Source of the DNA: JAWPMT01 sp965242775
GTDB lineage: Bacteria > Bacteroidota > Bacteroidia > Cytophagales > Cyclobacteriaceae
Direction: 5' to 3'
Assembly (NCBI GenBank): GCA_965242775.1
Contig: CBDETI010000014.1
Coordinates: 62,001 to 126,000, forward strand
DNA: 64,000 bases
How positions within the stretch are numbered: the first letter of the stretch is position 1; the number at the start of each line of letters is the position of its first letter. The notes beneath the pieces are model-generated. The model was not told where the DNA came from. It did no database searches and saw only the letters and a list, made by a program, of their open reading frames with translations. The position numbers and the translations under genes were made by a program. Below are positions 47,701 through 55,720 of this stretch, piece by piece.

Positions 47701-47868
47701 ATTGGGAATTTCAAGCCAACTGACCAGGCCAGAGCTTACCAGAAAGAAGTCACGGCCCTGATAGACGAACAGCTGAAGGCGCTGAAGGAAATATTCTCCA
47801 CCAGAATAGACGCCTTCAATGACAAAGTAGCTGGGACTGAATTCAAGGCAGTGCAACTGGAAGAATAA
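44746..47868 (+). CDS. Secreted BNR/Asp-box beta-propeller protein (sortilin/VPS10-like), copy 2
   Basis: 1040 aa, paralogous to the gene at 19891. A signal peptide (MKNARSTLLLLLVLTLLPWNSEGQ) is followed by a shared opening (LQWRSIGPFRGGRSAAVTGVPNKPNLYYAG) and many Asp-box repeats (TTDAGNTWENI, SVDAGVTWQRAG, STDGGKSWRRV, SDDAGKTWTLT, TRDGGENWTNV, TEDYGQTWRKI), implying one or two beta-propellers. The last ~250 residues include a beta domain and a helical region (AIKKIRAARTQINGVMSKIEDEEVKEMG) like that of copy 1. No catalytic site assigned. A strong terminator follows. Exported; binding or hydrolysis of glycan/peptide is inference. Confidence 0.85.
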   Translation: MKNARSTLLLLLVLTLLPWNSEGQRRSKNQPKGTQYPLELYENLQWRSIGPFRGGRSAAVTGVPNKPNLYYAGMTGGGVWKTTDAGNTWENISDGFFGGSMGAVAVSDWDNNVIYAGGGEVTVRGNVSSGDGMWKSVDAGVTWQRAGLEKSRHIPRIKIDPKNPDIVYAAVMGDLYKSTDMRGVYKSTDGGKSWRRVLFANADAGAVELAMDPNNSRILYASTWRIRRTPYSLESGGPGSALWKSTDAGETWKNISKNSGLPGGIWGISGVTVSPVNSNRVWALIENEKGGVYRSDDAGKTWTLTNKERKLRQRAWYYTKIYADTQDEDRVYVMNVRYHRSKDGGKTFETYNAPHGDHHDLWIAPEDNQRMVIGDDGGAQVSFDGGENWTTYHNQPTAQFYRVTTDDAFPYRIYGAQQDNSTVRINHRTNGWFIGERDWEPTAGGESAHIAIDPEDNDIVYGGSYDGFLTRVNHKTQEIRAINVWPDNPMGHGAEDMKYRFQWNFPIFFSPHDQNKLYTTSNHVHVSTDEGQSWQVISPDLTRNDPTKLGSSGGPITKDNTSVEYYCTIFAAVESPQEEGVIWTGSDDGLVYITRDGGENWTNVTPAGMPEWMMINSVEIDPFNKGGAYIAGTRYKLGDYTPYLYKTEDYGQTWRKITNGIGAEHFTRVLRADPVQAGLLYAGTENGMYVSFDDGTSWQPLQMNLPVVPITDLAIKNNNLIAATQGRSFWLIDDLTVLHQLSSEVATKRHHLFQPMDTYRLGGGGGRKSKTQGTNHAGGVLVHFFVKDTAAADTIQISFQENDGDLIRTFSTHPDKEADEAQLEVNKGLNTMNWNMRYPGASTFPGMILWWATTNGPQAVPGDYQVIMSVNGVEQQAKFKIVADPRSSATQADLEEQFAFLNEVKEKLSETNDAIKKIRAARTQINGVMSKIEDEEVKEMGKTILTDMKGIEEALYQTKNESPQDPLNFPIKLNNKLGHLASLEGIGNFKPTDQARAYQKEVTALIDEQLKALKEIFSTRIDAFNDKVAGTEFKAVQLEE

Positions 47869-47888
47869 AATAAAACAGACCACTATGT

Positions 47889-47921
47889 AAAAGCGATGAG
47901 AAAATACTCATCGCTTTTTTT
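47889..47921 (+). terminator. Rho-independent terminator after BNR protein copy 2
   Basis: Perfect 12-bp stem (47889-47900 with 47907-47918), 6-base loop, T7 run. It begins 20 bp after the stop codon. Confidence 0.92.
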
Positions 47922-48051
47922 ATGGCCCGGAATCCTCCATTTTTATTACACAAAACGTTACCTTAGTGGGAGTCGTGTTTTCTGATCTTACGACGCTTCA
48001 CTTATGCAGAGATTTTATCTCATAAATTGATCACCAACAGTTTAGCTTTTT

Positions 48052-48059
48052 TATCCTTG
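48052..48059 (+). promoter_or_regulatory. Candidate promoter for L-2-hydroxyglutarate oxidase gene
   Basis: TATCCTTG (one mismatch to TAnnTTTG) preceded 22 bp upstream by TTG at 48027-48029, 19 bp before the ATG. Spacing is near the Bacteroidota norm. Confidence 0.35.
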
Positions 48060-48078
48060 CAGTCTCAAACAGGTTCAC

Positions 48079-49281
48079 ATGTATAGTGTCGTCATTGTAG
48101 GAGGTGGAATTGTGGGTCTTGCTTCTGCGTTAAGACTAAAAGAAGCTAACCCCAAACTCAAGATTGCCATTCTCGAAAAAGAAAAGCAAATAGCTACACA
48201 CCAGACAGGTCATAATAGTGGAGTAATTCATTCTGGCTTGTATTATAAACCTGGCAGTTACAAGGCAAAGAATTGCACGGAAGGCTATGCCAACCTGCTA
48301 AGCTTTTGTGAAGAAGAGGGAATCCCGTACGAGTTATGCGGGAAAATTGTAGTTGCTACTTCTGAAGAGCAAATGACTGCCCTTCAGACTTTGGAAGATC
48401 GCGGAAAAGCCAATGGTCTCACAGGCATTCAAAGGCTTCACAACCTGGAAGAATTACAAGCGCATGAACCCCACGTTAGTGGTCTCGGCGGCCTCTACGT
48501 TCCCCAGACCGGCATCATTGACTACAAGTTGGTTACAGAAAAATATGCAGAAAAATTCAGGCATTTCGGCGGTGAGATATTCCTTGGAAACGAAGTGAAG
48601 AAGATCGTCTCAAATAGCAATAAGTTACTTACGGTGGCTGCGACCCATGAAACGCTCACCACCAGATTTGTGATTCATTGCGCAGGACTTCACTCGGACC
48701 GGGTGGCAAGAAGAAGCAACTTGAAAGTAAATTATAAGATCATCCCTTTCAGAGGTGAATATTACCAGTTGCGCCAGGAAAAGGAACACCTTGTCAAAAA
48801 CCTTATTTACCCGGTACCTGATCCGAATTTTCCATTTTTGGGAGTTCACTTTACACGGATGATCAATGGTGGGATTGAAGCGGGCCCCAATGCGGTATTG
48901 GCCTATCGCCGCGAAGGCTACAAGAAGTCAGATATTCATCTAGGGGAACTAATGGAGAGTCTGACGTATCGTGGGTTCAGAAAAGTCGCAGCCAAATATT
49001 GGAAAACAGGTTTAGGAGAGTTTTATCGTTCCTACTCAAAAGCGGCCTTTACAAAAGCGCTTCAGCGCCTGCTTCCTGAGCTCGACAAAAAAGACCTGAT
49101 CCCAGGCGGATCGGGTGTCAGAGCGCAGGCCTGCGATAAAGAAGGGGGACTAATCGATGACTTCCTCATCATTGAGGACGAGCGTGTTCTCAACATTGGC
49201 AATGCTCCCTCCCCGGCAGCCACTTCCAGTTTGGCAATTGGGCAGCAAGTAGCGACTATGACGCTTGACAGGATCGGATAG
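48079..49281 (+). CDS. lhgO: L-2-hydroxyglutarate oxidase
   Basis: FAD-dependent DAO-family enzyme of 400 aa. The dinucleotide-binding motif VVIVGGGIVGLASALRL starts at residue 4, followed by the family-specific THQTGHNSGVIHSGLYYKPGSYKAKNC (~43-69), a PFRGEYYQL strand near 222 and the C-terminal GGSGVRAQACDKEGGLIDDF. LhgO oxidises L-2-hydroxyglutarate to 2-oxoglutarate, passing electrons to the respiratory chain and removing a by-product that inhibits 2-oxoglutarate enzymes. Full length; stands alone with its own promoter candidate. Confidence 0.93.
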   Translation: MYSVVIVGGGIVGLASALRLKEANPKLKIAILEKEKQIATHQTGHNSGVIHSGLYYKPGSYKAKNCTEGYANLLSFCEEEGIPYELCGKIVVATSEEQMTALQTLEDRGKANGLTGIQRLHNLEELQAHEPHVSGLGGLYVPQTGIIDYKLVTEKYAEKFRHFGGEIFLGNEVKKIVSNSNKLLTVAATHETLTTRFVIHCAGLHSDRVARRSNLKVNYKIIPFRGEYYQLRQEKEHLVKNLIYPVPDPNFPFLGVHFTRMINGGIEAGPNAVLAYRREGYKKSDIHLGELMESLTYRGFRKVAAKYWKTGLGEFYRSYSKAAFTKALQRLLPELDKKDLIPGGSGVRAQACDKEGGLIDDFLIIEDERVLNIGNAPSPAATSSLAIGQQVATMTLDRIG

Positions 49282-49378
49282 TGTTCTCCATTTGACACTC
49301 TGAAGGAATAGCTTTGTAACAAGCCAACTGTTCGTTTCGCTCTCCCGTACGGAGAAATAGAGATTTCAACTTAGACAT

Positions 49379-49891
49379 ATGAAAAAGTATCTTGCCCTCA
49401 TGCTCTTCGTCACATTCATCGGTGGTTGTACAGCGCAAACTGATAAGAATGTGGCTGCAACCGATGACGCCAACATCCCCAATCAAGCTCAGTGGCAGTT
49501 GAGTAGTGAAGAATGGAAATCACGACTGACCGATTTCGAGTATTACGTACTTAGGGACAAGGGTACGGAGCGGGCTTTCAGCGGAGAGTACTGGAACAAT
49601 AAAAAAGAAGGAACCTACACATGTCGAGCTTGTGGGCTGGCCCTTTTCGCTTCTAAAACCAAATATAAATCCGGGACAGGATGGCCAAGTTTTTACGAAC
49701 CAATCAAGTCAGCCTACGTTGCCGAAGACTCTGACTTTCTGCTGGGTTATAAACGAACGGAAGTGATGTGTGGTCGTTGTGGGGGTCATCTTGGCCACGT
49801 ATTTCCCGATGGGCCCAAACCTACAGGCTTGCGATATTGCATCAACTCCATCTCCCTATCTTTCGAGGCCATGAACGAGAAATCAAACTAA
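49379..49891 (+). CDS. msrB: Peptide-methionine (R)-S-oxide reductase, exported lipoprotein form
   Basis: Reduces methionine-R-sulfoxide in damaged proteins. The MsrB fold is clear: zinc cysteines C82/C85 (TCRACG) and C131/C134 (CGRCGG), SGTGWPSF (98-105), and the catalytic Cys154 in LRYCINS. Residues 1-17 form a lipoprotein-type leader with IGGC (Cys17), so repair occurs outside the cytoplasm on the inner or outer membrane. Length 170 aa is usual for a domain plus leader. Convergent with the hydrolase gene, overlapping it by 9 bp. Confidence 0.96.
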   Translation: MKKYLALMLFVTFIGGCTAQTDKNVAATDDANIPNQAQWQLSSEEWKSRLTDFEYYVLRDKGTERAFSGEYWNNKKEGTYTCRACGLALFASKTKYKSGTGWPSFYEPIKSAYVAEDSDFLLGYKRTEVMCGRCGGHLGHVFPDGPKPTGLRYCINSISLSFEAMNEKSN

Positions 49892-50842
49892 ACCGAGGTA
49901 TTCTTCCATAAACCAGCTAGCCTGCAATTCCATCCAACTGGAGGTAGCGGTTTTGGTAAATCCCACATGGCCACCCTTTGTAGGTGTTTTGAGGAAGATA
50001 TTCTTAGAAGCTTCTGTCGCTGCTAGCGGATAACAGCCACCCTGAAGTAAGGGATCATTTAATGCATTGACAATCAGAGTTGGCACCGTAACTCCTTCGA
50101 AAAACTGATCACAAGTAGCCTCCTGATAAAATTGGTTCAAACTCGAAAAACCGTGAAGAGGAACAGTATATCGATGGTGAAAATCATCAAAGCGTGTCAT
50201 TTTTTCCAGGCCTGCAACATCAATCTCGCTATGTATTTCGCTTTTTAGAAGAATCTTTTTCTTGAGCTTTTTTAGAAATCTGGTCTGATAAAACCTATTA
50301 GCTTTCCTTTCCAACGCCAAGGCACTATCCTTTAAGTTGCATGGGACAGAAAAAGTAACCGCGCCTTTAATCTCCGGCGGCCTTGAAGACTCACCAAGGT
50401 ACTTCAAAGTCATGCTGCCCCCCATGGAAAAGCCCATGAGCACAACAGTTTCAAATCCCGTGGACAGACATTGCGCGACTACTTGACCCAAATCCTCTGT
50501 AGCGCCGTGATGATAAAACCTTGGCTTGCGGTTCATGTCGCCACTACAGCTCCGGCAGTTCCAGGCCAGCACAGACCATCCTCTTCGATGGAAATACGCG
50601 GCAGGTCTTCGGACGTAGTGCCTGTCAGAACTACCTTCCAGGCCATGACTGATTATAACTACCTTTTTTCGGTCAGCTCTCAGCCAGTCCAGATCCAGAA
50701 AGTCCCCATCTTCCAATTCCAATCGCTCCCGTTCATAGGACACCTGTGGTGCCTTGTTCCAAATCGAGGGAATTACGGTCTCAAAATGACCATTCATCAA
50801 ATACCAGGGATTGCGATAAGATTTATCGGTTAGAATTGGCAT
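49883..50842 (-). CDS. Alpha/beta hydrolase, YheT-like esterase family
   Basis: 319 residues. Family signature: HGLEGSSDRHYVRRPAAYFHRRGW, WNCRSCSGDMNRKPRFYHHGATEDLG, nucleophile elbow GFSMGGSMTLKYLGE, acid NALNDPLL, and terminal GGHVGF with the catalytic His. Members are predicted carboxylesterases acting on hydrophobic or acylated substrates; precise substrate unknown. No signal peptide. The ATG at 50842 is supported by the immediate conserved YRNPWYLMNGHFETVIPS. Confidence 0.92.
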   Translation of the reverse strand: MPILTDKSYRNPWYLMNGHFETVIPSIWNKAPQVSYERERLELEDGDFLDLDWLRADRKKVVIISHGLEGSSDRHYVRRPAAYFHRRGWSVLAWNCRSCSGDMNRKPRFYHHGATEDLGQVVAQCLSTGFETVVLMGFSMGGSMTLKYLGESSRPPEIKGAVTFSVPCNLKDSALALERKANRFYQTRFLKKLKKKILLKSEIHSEIDVAGLEKMTRFDDFHHRYTVPLHGFSSLNQFYQEATCDQFFEGVTVPTLIVNALNDPLLQGGCYPLAATEASKNIFLKTPTKGGHVGFTKTATSSWMELQASWFMEEYLGLV

Positions 50843-50923
50843 GGATCTACGTCTCTGGCAATGTTTTTGCTTGAAGCACCAAGGTTTAATTCGGTGAAAA
50901 TAACCAGTATAAATGGTGTTTCG

Positions 50924-50931
50924 TACTTTTG
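50924..50931 (+). promoter_or_regulatory. Candidate -7 element for TonB-dependent receptor
   Basis: TACTTTTG matches TAnnTTTG exactly, ten bases before the preferred ATG at 50942, which would give a very short leader. No strong -33 element is seen. Confidence 0.3.
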
Positions 50932-50941
50932 GCGGTCGAAT

Positions 50942-53419
50942 ATGAAGATGAAGAATTGGAGCCGGGTTGGTTGGGCTGTTACGACCCTTTTGTGCTCTTT
51001 CTGTTTAAGCGGTCAGGTAATTCGAGTAATTGATGAGAATTCTCAGCGTCCCGTTCCTGACGTCTTTCTGGTGCATGAGAACCGGCAATTTGCAAGTTTT
51101 ACAGATTCATTTGGAAAGGCGGATATATCCGAATTCCCCAGTCAAGGCAAGATCATTGTTCAGCACCCTTCATATGGCAATATCCAAACGGACAAAACCA
51201 CGCTAGCGGAAAATCAACTGGTCCTAGTATTAAGTGAAAGCGTACAGCAGTTTCAAGAAGTGACTGTTTCGGCTAACAAGTGGAAACAAGCCAACACGGA
51301 AGTACCCAACGAAATTCTTTCAATCTCAAGAGAAGACCTCCAATTTGACAACCCGCCAACTTCAGCGGAAATCCTATCAAACAGCGGTCAGGTATACGTT
51401 CAAAAAAGCCAGCTTGGAGGAGGGAGCCCCTCTTTGAGAGGGTTTGCGGCTAACTCTGTCTTGCTTGTTGTGGATGGTATCAGGCTCAATAATGCTATTT
51501 ATCGCAGCGGCAATTTGCAAAATGTGATCAACATTGACCCGCACATTGTCGAAAGCACTGAAGTGGTTTTTGGGCCAGGGTCAGTCATCTATGGAAGCGA
51601 TGCGCTAGGTGGTGTGATGGATTTCAGAACAAGAACTCCGAGGTGGACATTTGAAGGCGGGACCGAAGCACATTTAAACGCGCAGTTCAGGTATGGCTCT
51701 GCGGCCAATGAACGAACAAGCCATTTTGACGTGACAGTCGCACAGGAAAAAGTCTCTTATTTCGGCTCAATTTCATTTACGGCCTTTGACGATTTGAAAG
51801 CAGGCAAAAGGAAGTCCGATGCCTACGAGGGGCATTTTGAAAGGAATTTCTACGTTGACCGGGTCAACGGCCAGGACGTACTATTGATTAACGACCAACC
51901 CGAATTGCAAAAGAATTCCGGATACAATCTGGTGAACGCCTTACAAAAGATACGTTGGCGTACTTCAGACCGTACCGACCTAACATATAGCTATTTCATT
52001 AGCACCACGTCGGACATTCCCAGGTACGACAGACTTACTCAGCCGCTAAATAACGACCCTGATTCGCTCTTGAATGCTGAATGGTATTATGGACCTCAGT
52101 CCTGGCAAATGCACGCTATAAAGTTTAGCTCCTACGCGCCAACCAATCTTTATGACCAAATGCAAAGTACGCTCTCCTTCCAGTTCTATGAAGAAAGCCG
52201 ACACGACCGGAGGTTTGGAGATAATTTATTAAGAAACCGTAAGGAAGAGGTAAACATCCTTACTTACAACCTAGATTTTGAAAAGACCTGGAAAAACGGC
52301 ACTTTATTCTACGGAATTGATGGATTCTGGAATGATGTAAATTCCCAAGCTCAAAGACGTAATATTCTGACGGGAGAAACTTTCTCAGCAAGTACCAGAT
52401 ATCCAAATCAGGGGAGTCAATTCTACTCCATCGCATCTTACGGAAACTATAAATGGTCCCTATCGGACAAAGTAATTCTTAATACCGGATTGCGTTACAG
52501 CGTTGTACGTCTGAAAGCAGAGAATAACGATCAGGATGTAGCCCAGGTGGAAGACGAAAACATTGCCGCCTTGGCATCGAACCGCACAAATTCAGTATCG
52601 CTCCTCGATGAGGTAGATCTAACAAATCAAGCAGTCACCGGAAGTGTGAGCCTGATCTACAATCCAAGTACGAAAACCAAGTTAAGTGCGATTATTTCTT
52701 CTGGTTTCAGAGCACCAAACGTTGATGATGTCGGCAAGGTTTTTGAGATCGACGGAGACGCTATAGTAATTCCGAATGCGGACTTGAAACCAGAGTATTC
52801 CTACAATCAGGAATTGGGCTTGGAACACCAAATTACCGATTTGGTGAAATTCAAACTCGTGGGTTACCACAGTTACCTTACCAATGCTATCGTTCGGGGT
52901 GAGGTGGACTTCAATGGTGCTGAGGCCCTTTCCTTTGATGGAGAGCTCCTGGACCTACGCTCTCAGGTCAATGCCAGCCGCGCTCGTATCTATGGCGCGT
53001 CCGCCAAAGTCCGCATTGATTTAAGTGAGCATTTCAAGTTCAGTTCGACAATTAATATTAATGAAGGAGAGCAGATCGATAACAATGAGCCGATTCGTCA
53101 TGCTACCCCAGTATTTGGAAGGAGTGCCCTTGCTTACGAAAAGGGAACATTCAGGTCAGAGTTCTTCGTTGACTACCATGCAGCCAAGGGACCCGACGGA
53201 ATACCAACCAGCGAAATTGTGGATAAGGCCTATCTATATACCGATGACGGGAGTCCGGCTTGGAACACACTCAACCTCCGGTTGGGGTATTCTCCCTCCA
53301 AGTATGTGACTATGGAATCGGGAATAGAAAACATCTTAGATCAGCACTACAGAACCTACTCCTCGGGGATAAGCGCCGCCGGAAGAAATATCTATTTCTC
53401 GATCAAGAGTAGTCTCTAG
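50942..53419 (+). CDS. TonB-dependent outer-membrane receptor
   Basis: I chose the ATG at 50942 (825 aa) because it opens a signal peptide ending near LSGQ; an in-frame ATG at 50861 adds 27 unlikely residues. Order of domains: a short carboxypeptidase-regulatory-like beta domain (IRVIDENSQRPVPDVFLV), the plug with SPSLRGFAANSVLLVVDGIRLNNAIY and EVVFGPGSVIYGSDALGGVMDF, and a ~600-residue barrel ending in GRNIYFSIKSSL. The plug sequence is most like heme/siderophore-type receptors rather than SusC. No SusD partner is present. Likely imports a metal chelate or heme; not proven. The 3' end overlaps the convergent DUF5777 gene by 4 bp. Confidence 0.93.
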   Translation: MKMKNWSRVGWAVTTLLCSFCLSGQVIRVIDENSQRPVPDVFLVHENRQFASFTDSFGKADISEFPSQGKIIVQHPSYGNIQTDKTTLAENQLVLVLSESVQQFQEVTVSANKWKQANTEVPNEILSISREDLQFDNPPTSAEILSNSGQVYVQKSQLGGGSPSLRGFAANSVLLVVDGIRLNNAIYRSGNLQNVINIDPHIVESTEVVFGPGSVIYGSDALGGVMDFRTRTPRWTFEGGTEAHLNAQFRYGSAANERTSHFDVTVAQEKVSYFGSISFTAFDDLKAGKRKSDAYEGHFERNFYVDRVNGQDVLLINDQPELQKNSGYNLVNALQKIRWRTSDRTDLTYSYFISTTSDIPRYDRLTQPLNNDPDSLLNAEWYYGPQSWQMHAIKFSSYAPTNLYDQMQSTLSFQFYEESRHDRRFGDNLLRNRKEEVNILTYNLDFEKTWKNGTLFYGIDGFWNDVNSQAQRRNILTGETFSASTRYPNQGSQFYSIASYGNYKWSLSDKVILNTGLRYSVVRLKAENNDQDVAQVEDENIAALASNRTNSVSLLDEVDLTNQAVTGSVSLIYNPSTKTKLSAIISSGFRAPNVDDVGKVFEIDGDAIVIPNADLKPEYSYNQELGLEHQITDLVKFKLVGYHSYLTNAIVRGEVDFNGAEALSFDGELLDLRSQVNASRARIYGASAKVRIDLSEHFKFSSTININEGEQIDNNEPIRHATPVFGRSALAYEKGTFRSEFFVDYHAAKGPDGIPTSEIVDKAYLYTDDGSPAWNTLNLRLGYSPSKYVTMESGIENILDQHYRTYSSGISAAGRNIYFSIKSSL

Positions 53420-54291
53420 CCCTTTACGTTGACATTAAAAACCCTCGAGATGTTGAATCCGAAATGGATATCGCCATCGAAAAAATTGCCTGTAGTTTCA
53501 CCAATAAAGCCTGGCTCGTTCATTTGCTGCGCATTTGTCAGGTGTAGCTGGAATACGTGACCTCCGGTTTCCAAGTCAAAGCCGATTGCGAATGAATTTC
53601 TATATATGTCACTTTTACCAGTCAACTGCGGATACACTTCAGCGTTGATTGCCAGCCTCGTATTCAGTTTTACCCTGCCTCCTATCCCGATAGCTACTAG
53701 ATCATTGGCATCTTCCGGAGTTAAAACAAGGTTACGGTGAATCCAGGTAGGCATTACCTGCAAAGACAAACTGGGATTGAATTTTCTTGCGAAGAGCACC
53801 TGATAAGAATAGGCATATCTATGCTTTGAAGTATAAGGCGCACCGTCATTGGGGAAGTCATTGGTTTGTGATATAGCAGATACAAATCCTGTCATAGTTA
53901 AGGGCATAGAAGTCGACTGCTTCAAAAATTTGTACTTCACAAACCCATCGTAAACTTTGTCAAAGGAGGATCGTCCCAGTCCCACGTTCAAATCGTTGGT
54001 AATGCCGTATTCCAGGCCGAAACGAATAGAGGAATTATCCAAGCCGAAGAGCTCGTCTACTCCGGTATTGACTCTCCCAAACCTGTGACTGATTACAAAT
54101 TCCAATACCCCCGCGGTACGAGTCTCAATGGAATGCCCGTTTATCAGCCTGGTACTTTTGAAAGTCGCGGTAGTGTATCTTTCCTTTTCTTCTTCGCCTT
54201 CATTTAGCAAATCCATCAGATCATCCTGAGCCTGGGCCAAGGAAGTAATAAAAAGGAGCAGGATAAATATCTTAGTTTTCATAAGGCGCAT
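53416..54291 (-). CDS. DUF5777-type outer-membrane beta-barrel protein
   Basis: 291 residues with signal peptide (KTKIFILLLFITSLAQA), an acidic spacer (LLNEGEEEKE), then a barrel-like sequence with the motif block RLINGHSIETRTAGVLEFVISHRFGRVN and FGLDNSSIRFGLEYGITNDLNVGLGRSSFDKVYDGFVKYKFL, which I match to the DUF5777 family. These small barrels commonly accompany YceI and c-type cytochrome-like genes in Bacteroidota, as here. The start overlaps the YceI stop by 20 bp (or 11 bp from the internal Met), supporting co-translation. Confidence 0.75.
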   Translation of the reverse strand: MRLMKTKIFILLLFITSLAQAQDDLMDLLNEGEEEKERYTTATFKSTRLINGHSIETRTAGVLEFVISHRFGRVNTGVDELFGLDNSSIRFGLEYGITNDLNVGLGRSSFDKVYDGFVKYKFLKQSTSMPLTMTGFVSAISQTNDFPNDGAPYTSKHRYAYSYQVLFARKFNPSLSLQVMPTWIHRNLVLTPEDANDLVAIGIGGRVKLNTRLAINAEVYPQLTGKSDIYRNSFAIGFDLETGGHVFQLHLTNAQQMNEPGFIGETTGNFFDGDIHFGFNISRVFNVNVKG

Positions 54292-54838
54292 AGGTAAATT
54301 GTACAGTTACTTCTACCTCCTCGGCAATGTTATAAAAGACCGCCTTCGGAATCTTGACCTTGTAGTCTTCCAAACGCACAGGAAATACTGCAGAAACTTC
54401 TACCTGGTCATCAGCATAGTTAATTTCCCCATTTATTTCTACCTGATTCGTCACTCCGTGAATGGTCAATTCTCCGACGGCTACAACCTGGGACAGACCT
54501 TTAGTTCCTGACCAGTCCTTTATCGTGGCTTTCAAAGTGGACTTTGGATATTTCTCCGTCTCAAGGTAGTTCTCATTGAAATGCTCTTGCATTAATTTCT
54601 TCTCAAACTCGAAAGATTCGATGGGTACTGAGAACACAATATCACCGGTACTGGCATCAAATATACTCCTGGCCTCATTATTCACTGCGTCGATGTTTTC
54701 AAGCGGAGCTTCCGAAAAGAATTTGATCATACTCTCGCTACTCGTGTATTTCTGCGAATAGACCAGCAAGGAGGATAGCATAAAAATGCTCACAGAGCAA
54801 CCTCGGAGCAATGATGTTTTTTGAAAAGGAAAAGTCAT
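54272..54838 (-). CDS. YceI family periplasmic lipocalin-like protein
   Basis: 188 residues with an N-terminal signal sequence (hydrophobic ~15-28). The YceI pattern is visible as SESMIKFFSEAPLENIDAVNNEARSIFD, VPIESFEFEKKLMQEHFNENYLETEKYPKSTLKATI and LTIHGVTNQVEINGEI. YceI proteins bind polyprenyl or amphiphilic molecules in a lipocalin-like barrel. The gene lies 44 bp after the cytochrome-like gene and overlaps the DUF5777 gene. Confidence 0.92.
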   Translation of the reverse strand: MTFPFQKTSLLRGCSVSIFMLSSLLVYSQKYTSSESMIKFFSEAPLENIDAVNNEARSIFDASTGDIVFSVPIESFEFEKKLMQEHFNENYLETEKYPKSTLKATIKDWSGTKGLSQVVAVGELTIHGVTNQVEINGEINYADDQVEVSAVFPVRLEDYKVKIPKAVFYNIAEEVEVTVQFTYAPYEN

Positions 54839-54882
54839 GTTAATTCAAATAAAGCTGAAAAAGAGTTTAGGCGCACGGCTAA

Positions 54883-55230
54883 CTAGTTGTCTTTCGCGCC
54901 GCTATCCACCCAACAGGCTATCATTTCCATCGTACGGGCATCCAATGGGTTTGATGGCGGCATGGTACCAGCTGTGACCCTGGCCTTAATCCTTGTTGCA
55001 TTAGCTATGATGTCATCTCTGTTCTCAAATAGCGGCATTTGTCTGTCCAGGTGACAACCGGAAAGCGCACAATTGCTCTCAATAATCGGTTGGATCGTGT
55101 CTTTCAAGGATATTTCCTCGTCGCAATCTTCGGCGGCGTTGTTGCCACCAGGATCCACCTCATTGTCATCCCCGCAACTGAAAAGCAGCAGCGCCAGCAA
55201 CAGATAAGTGTATTTTCTAATTAGTTCCAT
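54883..55230 (-). CDS. Cytochrome c-like lipoprotein with atypical CX4CH site
   Basis: 115 residues. Lipobox LFSC (Cys19) after a hydrophobic leader. The remaining ~90 residues resemble the short cytochrome-like modules found before ‘planctomycete-type’ domains: a single heme-type motif C54-ALSG-C59-H60 (four residues between cysteines rather than two), TMPP with Met90 as possible axial ligand, and the terminal MIACWVDSGAKDN. If heme is attached it would be a periplasmic electron carrier feeding the YceI/DUF5777 module. Starts 10 bp after the DUF2452 stop. Heme binding is not certain. Confidence 0.75.
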   Translation of the reverse strand: MELIRKYTYLLLALLLFSCGDDNEVDPGGNNAAEDCDEEISLKDTIQPIIESNCALSGCHLDRQMPLFENRDDIIANATRIKARVTAGTMPPSNPLDARTMEMIACWVDSGAKDN

Positions 55231-55240
55231 GAGTTGCTGT

Positions 55241-55720
55241 CTATACTGGTGCTTCCATATGCTCGGTTGCCTCTATTACTTCCCAAGTGTGATCAGAAAG
55301 TAATCTCACCCTCCCGACGTACTCCTGATAGGGGAAACTTTGGCCCCACTCCTGTGGACTGATCATCGACAATTGATCCTTCCCGGATTTTTTTTGATAA
55401 AGAAAATATTCTTTTCCAATGACCGGCTGAAAACCCATTTCCGCCAAATAAATCCTTTCCGACATTTCAACGCGCTTCTGCAGATATTTGGCCTGGTCTA
55501 CAAGCGTCTGCATCTGTTCAAAGAGTTGTTGGAATTGTCGATCTGTCTGATCATGCATTGCAGCTACTGCATTGCCTTTGATACGGCCTTTGTCTTCGGG
55601 CTTGATAATAGCACTGCCCACGGCATGTGCATATTCAATCAATCCGGGATAGTCCGCAATCTTCTCCTTTTCCTTCTCCAGGTCAATTTTAGAAACGTCT
55701 ATTTTCTTTCGATCAGCCAT
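55241..55720 (-). CDS. DUF2452 family protein
   Basis: 159 residues from the ATG at 55720 (an in-frame Met at 55732 adds four). Soluble protein: basic start, then DYPGLIEYAHAVGSAIIKPEDKGRIKGNAVAAMHDQTDRQFQQLFEQM (~18-65), a helical region, and a C-terminal half with FQPVIGKEYFLYQKK and SLISPQEWG-like sequence. I recognise it as the DUF2452 family common in Bacteroidota; function unknown. Its start overlaps the stop of a 48-codon membrane protein gene by 8 bp. Confidence 0.8.
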   Translation of the reverse strand: MADRKKIDVSKIDLEKEKEKIADYPGLIEYAHAVGSAIIKPEDKGRIKGNAVAAMHDQTDRQFQQLFEQMQTLVDQAKYLQKRVEMSERIYLAEMGFQPVIGKEYFLYQKKSGKDQLSMISPQEWGQSFPYQEYVGRVRLLSDHTWEVIEATEHMEAPV

